Part shown: in pieces, positions 33,087 through 40,412 of the stretch
How positions within the stretch are numbered: the stretch's first letter is position 1
Layout: every line of letters starts with the position of its first letter
DNA from: Streptomyces sp. CC53
Lineage (GTDB): Bacteria; Actinomycetota; Actinomycetes; Streptomycetales; Streptomycetaceae
Direction: 5' to 3'
Assembly: GCF_001865245.1 (NCBI RefSeq)
Contig: NZ_MKXB01000144.1
Span: forward strand, 53,888 to 117,887
DNA length: 64,000 bases
Notes under the pieces: generated by a model
What the model saw: the letters and a program-made list of their open reading frames with translations, nothing else
Databases searched by the model: none
Told to the model about the DNA's origin: nothing
Made by a program: the position numbers and the translations under genes

Positions 33087-33917
33087 ATGTCCAAGGAGAT
33101 CTCGTTCACGGTGGACGCCCCGGTGGGGCGGCGGATCGTGTCCGTGCGGTACGAGCGGCTCGGTGCCGGCGACCCCCTGCTGCTGTTGCACGGCATCGGC
33201 CACCACTGGCAGGCCTGGCGGCCCGTGCTCGACCTGCTGGCCGCCGAACGGGACGTCGTCGCCGTCGACCTGCCCGGGTTCGGGGCGTCGTCGGCCCTGC
33301 CCGACGGCATGGTGTACGACCTGGGCACGTTCGGACCGGTCCTCGGCGGGCTCTGCACGGCGCTGGGCATGGAGAAGCCCCACGTGGCCGGAAACTCCCT
33401 GGGCGGCCTCCTGGCCCTGGAGATGGGGCGCATGGGACTCGCCCGCTCCGTGACGGCCCTCTCCCCGGCCGGCTTCTGGTCCGAGGGCGAACGGCGCTAT
33501 GCCTTCGGGGCGCTGCGCGCGCTGCGGGCGGGCGCCCGTGCTCTTCCGGTGCCGTTCATCGAACGGCTGTCCCGTTCGGCGGCGGGACGCGCCGCCCTCG
33601 CGGGCACGATCTACGCGCGCCCGGGGCGCCGGGCACCGGAGGCGGTGGTCGCGGAGACCCTGGCCCTGCGGGGCGCGTCCGGCTTCGAGTCGGCGCTCGC
33701 CGCGGGCCGGGGCGTGCTCTTCTCCGACGGCCTGCCGGCGGTCCCCGTGACGATCGCCTGGGGCTCACGGGACCGCCTGCTACTGCCCCGGCAGGGCGTG
33801 CGGGCCAAGCGCGTGCTGCCCGGCGCCCGGCTGGTACGGCTGCCGGGGTGCGGGCACGTACCGATGAACGACGACCCGGCGCTGGTGGCGCGGGTGATCC
33901 TCGACGGCAGCCGATGA
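33087..33917 (+). CDS. Alpha/beta-fold hydrolase
   Basis: A 276-residue soluble hydrolase. The oxyanion segment is LLLHGIGHHWQAW (about residues 27-39), the nucleophile elbow GNSLGG (about 94-99), the acid is in WGSRDRLLLP, and the catalytic His in GCGHVPMNDDP. This is a complete Ser-Asp-His set. Substrate unknown; esterase, lipase or haloalkane-type reactions all fit. The ATG at 33087 follows GGAGGGGCGGG; a GTG ten codons upstream is possible. Divergent from the GntR gene and possibly its target. Confidence 0.88.
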   Translation: MSKEISFTVDAPVGRRIVSVRYERLGAGDPLLLLHGIGHHWQAWRPVLDLLAAERDVVAVDLPGFGASSALPDGMVYDLGTFGPVLGGLCTALGMEKPHVAGNSLGGLLALEMGRMGLARSVTALSPAGFWSEGERRYAFGALRALRAGARALPVPFIERLSRSAAGRAALAGTIYARPGRRAPEAVVAETLALRGASGFESALAAGRGVLFSDGLPAVPVTIAWGSRDRLLLPRQGVRAKRVLPGARLVRLPGCGHVPMNDDPALVARVILDGSR

Positions 33918-35347
33918 CCGTGCGGCCCGTCCGACCGTGCGGCGGGCCCGCCCCGCCCGGCGCGGAGGCAGGGCGGGGCGGCGGGTCCGAGAGCGCCGCA
34001 GCCAGCAGACGCGGATTCGGATGGCCCGCACCGTAACGCACCCCTCTGACAACGACCCGCGTGCCGACGACGGCCCGCGCGGCCACGTCGGCGGTCTCCC
34101 GGCCCTCGGCGACGCCTGACCGCCGGGCGGGGGACTGCGCGAAAGGACATGGGTCCGCAGGGTCGGGGCCGGGAAGTGCGGGACGACGTTCCAGGCCGAC
34201 CGGGGGCCGAGGACCCGGGCCCGGGGCCCGGACACGGCCGGGGCGGCGGCCGGTTCACGACACGGACGGCGCCCGGGCGGAGCCCGAGGGCCGGGGCGCA
34301 GCCAGGGCCCCGGCAGCGGCAGCACCGTTGGCGCGCGTCACACGGGCGGTTCGGCGTGCGGCCCGCGCCCCGCGATGCCGGCGCGGGCGCCGCCGCGAGT
34401 GCGGCGCCCCGACCCCGGCGCGGCCCCCGGCCACGCGGGCTCCCGCGGCGCCGGGCGTACTGGAAGGTGCTCGCCTCACGGCGCTTCCATCCCGCGAGCT
34501 GCCCTGCGAGCGGAGGTCGCGCGCGGTCGCCGAGATGCCGCGGTACGGCTGGGGTCTCACCGGCGAGGCGAAGCGGTGGATCACGGAGGCGCTGCGGGAA
34601 CGGGCTTCGCCCTGGGCGCGGTTCCCGCCCGGACTGCGATCCTCGGAGCGTCTGGGGCAAGCGCCGCTGGACCGCTGCCACCACCGGGGCGACCGCGGCG
34701 GCCCCCGGCGGCGGTGCTGCGGGGTGCCGTCACAGTACGCCTGCCGTGCGCGCGGGCGGCGGCCGGCGCCGCATCGCGGGGCGGTGCCGCGGTCCTGCCT
34801 CAGCCGGCGGAGGCGGGCGGCGCCACCAGGCCCCGACGCCACCGGCCTGGGCCGCGGTTGGGACGCACGGGATCCCGTGACCGACTGACGGCATGGAGGC
34901 ACTGTTGGTGCTGGTGCGCGGGGCAGGCGGGCGCAGGGCTGCTCGGCGGGGACCCGGCCCCGTCGAGGACTGGCCCGGTGCGGTGAAACCGGTGGGCGGA
35001 CGTGCTGCGGACAGCGGGGTGACGGGCGTACGCCCCGGTGCGCCGCTCCCCCACCGCTGACGGCGGGCGCACCGCCGCGCGGTCTGAGGAACGTCCCGGG
35101 GGCTCCCTGGAGATCGGCGACCGCTGCGGGGTCGGCCACTGCACCGTCCGCCCGGGGCAGCGCGCCACCGGGCGGTGAGGCGCCGGCGCGGCGCCCGCCT
35201 CGCGGTGGGTCACGGAGGCGAAACCTGGCGCGAACACCCTGCTCGCCTGCGGAGACACACCCCTCAACCAAACGGCGTCAATGGGTGACAAATCAGCCAG
35301 TTCCCCGCTTAACCCATCAGTCACAGGCCGTTCGTGATCACGCAACA
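33918..35347. other. 1.4-kb region without a recognisable gene
   Basis: All frames translate to Arg/Gly/Ala/Pro-rich low-complexity sequence. One plus-strand stretch at about 34528-34620 (EMPRYGWGLTGEAKRWITEALRE over two lines of sequence, read from 34532) looks more protein-like and could be a remnant of a decayed gene, but I cannot assign it. The last 80 bp (35270-35347) are clearly lower in GC, as expected of the promoter region of the next gene. Confidence 0.5.
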
Positions 35348-35364
35348 CCACTGAGCAACAGTGG
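35348..35364 (+). promoter_or_regulatory. Inverted repeat immediately before the ACT-GNAT start codon
   Basis: CCACTG (35348-35353) and CAGTGG (35359-35364) pair perfectly around AGCAA, and the ATG follows four bases later. No Shine-Dalgarno sequence is seen. The element could be an operator or an RNA hairpin at the ribosome entry site. Confidence 0.5.
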
Positions 35365-35368
35365 CGCC

Positions 35369-36820
35369 ATGACCCGTATGACTGACGTGAACGTCACCCC
35401 CGCGAAGCAGACCCGTCGCCACCACTGGCGGCGGGACGCCGTCGAACTCGCCGCGCTGTTCACCGCCGTGGCGGTCGCCGACGCCGTCGCGAACACCATC
35501 GCCCACGGGCCGGACGGCCCCTACCTGCTGATCGTCTCGGCGGTCGTGCTCGTGGCCACCGCCGCCTTCCACACGTGGTGGTCACGCAGGCACAGTCACG
35601 CACCACCCGCCGCCCCTACGGCCCCCGCGCCCCTGCCCGACGGCGAACGGTCCGACACCGGAGGCGGCACCGTGCTGTGGCGCATGCGCACCACCGTACG
35701 GGACGAGCCGGGCAGTCTGGCCGCCCTGTGCGGCGCCCTCGCCGACCTGCGCATCGACATCCTGACCCTGCAGACACACCCCCTGGCCGACGGCACCGTC
35801 GACGAGTTCCTGCTGCGGGCACCGGAGTCACTGCGGACGGGGCAGCTCACCCTCCGGGTCGCCGCGGCCGGCGGCACGCACACGTGGATCGAGCGGGCGG
35901 ACGCCCACGACCTGGTGGACGCCCCCACCCGGATCCTCGGTCTGGCGACCCGTACCGCCCTGGACACCGCCGAACTCCCGCTCGCGCTGCGCCGGCTGCT
36001 GGGCCGCTGCACCATCAGGTCGGTGCCGGCCGTCTCCCCCAGCGGCCGGCCCACGGGGCGGACCGCGCCCGTGGAGGGCGCGCTGGAACGGGACGACACG
36101 GTGATCCTGCTGCGCGACCCGCACGGCGGTGTCATCACGGTGGAGCGGCCCTACCTGCCGTTCACCCCGACCGAGTTCGCCCGGGCCCGCGCCCTGGTGG
36201 AGCTCGACGCACGGCTGGGGCCCCGGGTGCCGGGCGGCCACGACGTGCTGACCCTGCCGGAAGGAGCCGAGATCACGGTGCGGCGCGCCGACCAGGGCGA
36301 CCTCCAGGCCGCCCGCGCCATGCACGACCGGTGCTCCGAGCGCACGCTGGGGCTGCGCTACCACGGGCCGGTCGCGGACGCGGACCGCTACCTCGCCCAC
36401 CTCCTGAGCCCCCGCTTCGGCCGCACGCTGGCCGTGGAGACCGCTTCCGGCCGGCTCGTCGCCCTCGGCCACCTGCTGTGGGACGGGGACGAGACCGAGG
36501 TGGCGCTGCTGGTGGAGGACGACTGGCAGGGCCGGGGCATCGGCTCCGAGCTGCTGCGCAGGCTCGTCGCCCTCGCCGTGGAGGCCGGCTGCGACCACGT
36601 GTACGCCGTGACCCAGGCGTCCAACACCGGCATGGTCGCCGCGATGCGGGGGCTGAACCTTCCCCTCGACTACCAGATCGAAGAGGGCACACTCGTGATC
36701 ACCGCGCAGGTGCGGCCACTGCGGGCCCCCCGAGACGAAGGCCAGGACGCCGTGCGCACGGACGAGGGCGCCACCGGCACCCCGGCCGCCGGGGCGGCGC
36801 GGCCGTCGGTCCGTCCGTAG
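35369..36820 (+). CDS. Membrane-anchored ACT-domain/GNAT acetyltransferase fusion
   Basis: A 483-residue protein with an uncommon layout. Two membrane helices come first (VELAALFTAVAVADAVANTI, about 24-44; YLLIVSAVVLVATAAFHTWW, about 52-71), then a proline-rich linker, an ACT-type regulatory domain (about 100-165: RMRTTVRDEPGSLAALCGAL, LRIDILTLQTHPL), a linker region of about 120 residues, and a GNAT domain (about 300-430) with ITVRRADQGDLQAARAMHD and the acetyl-CoA loop DDWQGRGIGSELLRRL. ACT domains bind amino acids, so acetylation of a protein or small molecule may be switched by amino-acid level, as known for ACT-GNAT enzymes of actinomycetes. The membrane helices are the odd part. Confidence 0.85.
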   Translation: MTRMTDVNVTPAKQTRRHHWRRDAVELAALFTAVAVADAVANTIAHGPDGPYLLIVSAVVLVATAAFHTWWSRRHSHAPPAAPTAPAPLPDGERSDTGGGTVLWRMRTTVRDEPGSLAALCGALADLRIDILTLQTHPLADGTVDEFLLRAPESLRTGQLTLRVAAAGGTHTWIERADAHDLVDAPTRILGLATRTALDTAELPLALRRLLGRCTIRSVPAVSPSGRPTGRTAPVEGALERDDTVILLRDPHGGVITVERPYLPFTPTEFARARALVELDARLGPRVPGGHDVLTLPEGAEITVRRADQGDLQAARAMHDRCSERTLGLRYHGPVADADRYLAHLLSPRFGRTLAVETASGRLVALGHLLWDGDETEVALLVEDDWQGRGIGSELLRRLVALAVEAGCDHVYAVTQASNTGMVAAMRGLNLPLDYQIEEGTLVITAQVRPLRAPRDEGQDAVRTDEGATGTPAAGAARPSVRP

Positions 36821-37271
36821 CCGTCGGCCACCCGGCTGAGGACCGGCGTGATCCAGCCAAAAAAACCGGTTGAACGGTACGCGGCCCGCCCCGGCCACCG
36901 GATGGGGCCCCAGGGTGTTCCCCGGCCGGGGCCACCGCTCCGCCGGGCCTCCCGTGCCGGGGCACCGCCCGCGCTCCCCGGGCCCGGGGCTCGCCGCCGG
37001 CGGACCCGGTAAAGGCGTCCACCAGGGGACTTTTCCTCCCCGGGAGCATCGCCGGACACCCCGACAAGGCGGCAGTCCGAGCGGACGCGGGGCAGAGCGA
37101 GCCGGGGACTGCGGCGGGCGGCGGCCACCGTGGGGAAGAAGGGGAGGGGATCACTCCCGTCCCGCACGTCCCGGGAGCCCTCGGTGGCACGCGCAGCAGC
37201 CGCTCATTTGTCAGCCGACTGTGATCGACTGAGGTGGCAGGAGGCCGTCGCGGCGTATCAGGATGGGGGCC
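36821..37271. other. 451-bp intergenic region, no gene seen
   Basis: It contains an A7 run next to the palindrome AACCGGTT (about 36859-36873) and a small GGGGA/TCCCC hairpin at about 37025-37042. The AT-richer part around 37200-37225 (CATTTGTCAGC) is the most promoter-like, but no clean -35/-10 pair was found for the downstream gene. Confidence 0.4.
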
Positions 37272-38963
37272 ATGCCAGACACCCCCAGTGCTCTTCCCCG
37301 CCAGGTCGCGGACGCCTACGTCGACGCACTCGTCGAACTCGACCCCGTCACGGGTACGTACCTGGGCGTCCAGGAGAGCCATGCGCTCCTGCCCGACTAC
37401 TCCCCCGCAGGCCAGGAGGAACTGGCCGTACTGGCCCGCGAGACCCTGGCCCGGCTCGACGCGGCGGAGCGCCTGCCCGGCGCCGACACCGACGTGGAGC
37501 GGCGCTGCGCGCGCCTCCTGCGGGAGCGCCTCACCGCCGAACTGGCCGTCCACGAAGCCGGGGAGGGCCTGCGGACCGTCAGCAACATCCACTCCCCCGC
37601 CCACAGCCTGCGCATGGCCTTCACGGTGACGCCGACCGGCACCCGCGACGACTGGTCGGCGGTCGCCGAACGGCTGCGCGCCGTACCCGCCGCCCTGGAC
37701 GGCTACCGCGAGTCCCTCGCCCTCGGCCTGGAGCGCGACCTGCCGGGCGGTCCCCGCGCCACGGCCACCTTCGTCGAGCAGCTCACGGAGTGGGCGGGCG
37801 GCGCCGAGGGGAACCGGCGCGGCTGGTTCGAGGAGTTCGCCGCGGAGGGCCCCGCCGACCTGCGCACCGAACTGGACACGGCCGCCCGCGGCGCCACCGC
37901 GGCGGTCGCGGAGCTGCGGGACTGGATGCGGGACGTGTACGCCCCTGCCGTGAAGAACGCCCCCGACACGGTGGGCCGCGAGCGGTACGCCCGCTGGTCG
38001 CGCTACCACAACGGCACCGACCTCGACCTGGACGAGGCCTACGCCTACGGCTGGGAGGAGTTCCACCGGCTCCTCGGCGAGATGCGCCAGGAGGCCGACA
38101 AGATCCTCCCCGGGTCGGGCCCCTGGGAGGCGCTCGCCCACCTCGACGTGCACGGACAGCACATCGAGGGCGCGGAGGAGACCCGGGCCTGGCTGCAGGG
38201 CCTGATGGACGAGGCCATCGAGGCCCTCGACGGCACGCACTTCGAACTGGCCGACCGGGTCAGGAAGGTGGAGTCCCGGATCGCACCGCCCGGCAGTGCG
38301 GCCGCGCCCTACTACACGGGCCCGTCCGAGGACTTCTCCCGGCCGGGGCGGACGTGGCTGCCCGTCGACGGCGAGACCCGGTTCCCCGTGTACGACCTGG
38401 TGTCCACCTGGTACCACGAGGGTGTTCCCGGCCACCACCTGCAGATCGCGCAGTGGGTGCACGTCGCGGACCGGCTGTCGCGCTACCAGGCGACGGTGGG
38501 CCAGGTGAGCGCCAACTCCGAGGGCTGGGCGCTGTACGCCGAACGGCTGATGGACGAGCTGGGCTTCCTGCCGGACCCCGAGCGCCGGCTCGGCTACCTG
38601 GACGCGCAGATGATGCGCGCCTGCCGGGTCATCGTGGACATCGGCATGCACGTGGAGATGGAGATCCCGGCGCACTCGCCGTTCCACCCCGGCGAGCGGT
38701 GGACCCCGGCGCTGGCGCAGCGGTTCTACCAGCAGCACAGCAGCCGGCCGCCCGCGTACGTCGAGAGCGAGATGGTCCGGTACCTGTCGATGCCGGGGCA
38801 GGCGATCGGCTACAAGCTGGGCGAGCGGGCGTGGCTGCTGGGCCGAGAGAAGGCGCGGGCCGCGCACGGCGCCGCGTTCGACGCGAAGAAGTGGCACATG
38901 GCGGCGCTCTCACAGGGTTCCCTCGGCCTGGACGACCTGGTCGACGAGCTGTCCAGGCTCTGA
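37272..38963 (+). CDS. DUF885 family protein, probable metallo-peptidase
   Basis: A 563-residue soluble protein of the DUF885 family, thought to be zinc peptidases related to M3/M32-type enzymes. The motif STWYHEGVPGHHLQIAQ (about residues 379-395) has the His-Glu...His-His pattern that should bind zinc, and SEGWALYAERLMDELGF carries the third ligand Glu. The helical C-terminus (PGQAIGYKLGERAWLLGREK) is the usual family ending. It starts without a signal peptide, so it is cytoplasmic. The ATG at 37272 is taken because GGGGG precedes it; an ATG three codons upstream is possible. Confidence 0.9.
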   Translation: MPDTPSALPRQVADAYVDALVELDPVTGTYLGVQESHALLPDYSPAGQEELAVLARETLARLDAAERLPGADTDVERRCARLLRERLTAELAVHEAGEGLRTVSNIHSPAHSLRMAFTVTPTGTRDDWSAVAERLRAVPAALDGYRESLALGLERDLPGGPRATATFVEQLTEWAGGAEGNRRGWFEEFAAEGPADLRTELDTAARGATAAVAELRDWMRDVYAPAVKNAPDTVGRERYARWSRYHNGTDLDLDEAYAYGWEEFHRLLGEMRQEADKILPGSGPWEALAHLDVHGQHIEGAEETRAWLQGLMDEAIEALDGTHFELADRVRKVESRIAPPGSAAAPYYTGPSEDFSRPGRTWLPVDGETRFPVYDLVSTWYHEGVPGHHLQIAQWVHVADRLSRYQATVGQVSANSEGWALYAERLMDELGFLPDPERRLGYLDAQMMRACRVIVDIGMHVEMEIPAHSPFHPGERWTPALAQRFYQQHSSRPPAYVESEMVRYLSMPGQAIGYKLGERAWLLGREKARAAHGAAFDAKKWHMAALSQGSLGLDDLVDELSRL

Positions 38964-38995
38964 GCGGAAAGCCCGCCCGGGCCCGGAGAGCCGCT

Positions 38996-39047
38996 GCCCG
39001 GCCCCGCCACGGGGCCGGGCGTCCGGGGCCGCCTGCGCGGCGGCCCC
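38996..39047 (+). terminator. Two adjacent perfect hairpins after the DUF885 gene
   Basis: GCCCGGCCCC (38996-39005) pairs with GGGGCCGGGC (39011-39020) around five bases, and GGGGCCGCC (39025-39033) pairs with GGCGGCCCC (39039-39047) around five bases. Both stems are perfect (10 and 9 bp). They begin 33 bp after the stop codon. No U-run follows, but tandem GC hairpins of this type act as terminators in streptomycetes. Confidence 0.7.
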
Positions 39048-39370
39048 GTGAGCGGGCACCCCCGCAGCCCGGGGCTGCCGCAGCCGTGTCCCGGTCGCCC
39101 GGTGACGTCGCCCGTCGGAGGGCGACGGCGGGGCGGGCGGCGCCGACACCGGTCCTCGGGCGCGGAGCCCTCGGAGCGTGGCCGGCCCCGCAGCCGCAGG
39201 ACCTGCACCGGATCCCCGGGGCGGGGAGCCGGAGGTGCCGCACACGACATCCCCCGGCGCCTCGGACGCAGAGGCGGCTCCCCGGGGCGCCGGCACACGG
39301 CGCGGCGGCCGTGGCCGAGCCGCGGACCGGCGGTCGGGGCGGCGGGCGCAGTTCCCGTACGGCTCAGCCG
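39048..39370. other. 323-bp intergenic region between convergent genes, no gene seen
   Basis: GC-rich sequence without a protein-like frame on either strand. Confidence 0.4.
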
Positions 39371-39871
39371 TCAGCAGCCGCAGTCATCGGCGCCGACCGG
39401 CGCGGTGAGGGGGTCGGCCTCCTGCCGACGCGGCCCCTCCCACGTCTCGTACGGGAGGCCCTCGCGGGCCCAGTACTCGAAGCCGCCCAGCATCTCCTTC
39501 ACCTGGAAGCCCAGTTCGGCCAACGCGCCGGCGGCACGGAGGGCGCCGTTGCAGCCGGGCCCCCAGCAGTAGGTGACCACCGGGACGGCCTTGTCGAGCA
39601 GGTGCTCGGCGCGCTCGGGGATCACGGCGTTCGGCAGGTGCAGGGCACCGGGGACGTGCCCCTGGTCCCACGCCTCGGTGGAGCGGCAGTCCACCAGGAC
39701 GAAGCCGGGGTCGCCGCCACCCGCGAGCGCGGCGGCGACATCCGACACGTCCGTGTGGAAGGCGAGGGCCGCCGCGAAGTACGCGGCGGCAGTAGCAGCG
39801 GGGGCGGGCGGCACCCGCAGGACCGGGTTGTGGGCGAGAGGCGCGTCAGTGCGGGAGGTCGTGGTCGTCAT
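39371..39871 (-). CDS. Rhodanese-like sulfurtransferase
   Basis: A 166-residue single-domain rhodanese. FVLVDCRSTEAWDQGHVPGALHL (the conserved D-C/V-R and GHIPGA region, about residues 65-87) and the active-site loop VVTYCWGPGCNGALRAA (catalytic Cys in Y-C-W-G-P-G-C) are clear; EMLGGFEYWAREGLP is the typical C-terminal helix. The protein ends DDCGC, giving extra thiols. The reaction would be sulfur transfer from thiosulfate or a persulfide to a thiol. It is divergent from an Lrp/AsnC gene that probably regulates it. Confidence 0.9.
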   Translation of the reverse strand: MTTTTSRTDAPLAHNPVLRVPPAPAATAAAYFAAALAFHTDVSDVAAALAGGGDPGFVLVDCRSTEAWDQGHVPGALHLPNAVIPERAEHLLDKAVPVVTYCWGPGCNGALRAAGALAELGFQVKEMLGGFEYWAREGLPYETWEGPRRQEADPLTAPVGADDCGC

Positions 39872-39914
39872 GTCCGAAAATCTACGGCCCGTGATCACCA
39901 CGGTGAAGTGATGA

Positions 39915-39958
39915 TCCCCGGCAGATCCCTTGCTTCGCCGGGGAATCCCCTGTTAAGA
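39915..39958 (+). promoter_or_regulatory. Lrp-gene promoter with inverted repeat in the divergent region
   Basis: TCCCCGGC (39915-39922) and GCCGGGGA (39937-39944) are perfect 8-bp arms with a 14-bp spacer. TTGCTT (39930-39935) and TTAAGA (39953-39958), 17 bp apart, fit a promoter for the Lrp gene, whose ATG at 39966 would then be at or next to the transcription start. The second arm lies between the -35 and -10 boxes, where Lrp binding would repress its own gene. Confidence 0.55.
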
Positions 39959-39965
39959 GTGGACC

Positions 39966-40412
39966 ATGACGGGATACTCACCGGACACGACGGACTGGCG
40001 CATCCTGAAGGCCCTCCAGGAGCAGGGCCGAGCGAGCTTCACCGACCTGGCGCGGACCGTGTCCATGTCCGCCAGTGCCGTGACGGAGCGGGTGCGCAGG
40101 CTGGAGGAGGCAGGAGTGATCGCCGGATACACGGCCGTCGTCGAACCCACCCGCCTGGGACTGCCGATCATGGCCTTCATCCGGCTGCGCTATCCGCACG
40201 CCAACTACAAACCGTTCCACGACCTGTTGGACGTGACGCCGGAGATCCTGGAGGCACACCACGTCACCGGGGACGACTGCTTCGTCCTGAAGGTCGCCAC
40301 CCGGTCGATGAGCCACCTGGAGGAGGTGGCCGGCAAGGTCTCCTCCCTCGGTTCGGTGACGACGAGCGTCGTCTACTCCTCCCCCCTGCCGCGCCGCGCC
40401 GTCACCCCGTGA
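39966..40412 (+). CDS. Lrp/AsnC family transcriptional regulator
   Basis: A 148-residue feast/famine regulator. The helix-turn-helix lies at about residues 23-50 (ASFTDLARTVSMSASAVTERV), followed by LEEAGVIAGYTAVVEP and the effector-binding RAM domain (LPIMAFIRLRYPH, AHHVTGDDCFVLKVATRSM). Such proteins bind amino acids and often control a divergent gene, here the rhodanese. The 3' end overlaps sbcC by 11 bp in convergent orientation. The transcript is probably leaderless. Confidence 0.92.
   Translation: MTGYSPDTTDWRILKALQEQGRASFTDLARTVSMSASAVTERVRRLEEAGVIAGYTAVVEPTRLGLPIMAFIRLRYPHANYKPFHDLLDVTPEILEAHHVTGDDCFVLKVATRSMSHLEEVAGKVSSLGSVTTSVVYSSPLPRRAVTP

Noticed and set aside
36859-36873. A7 run beside AACCGGTT as a minus-strand terminator
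   Set aside because: The stem is only about four pairs outside the self-complementary core, and no minus-strand gene ends there.
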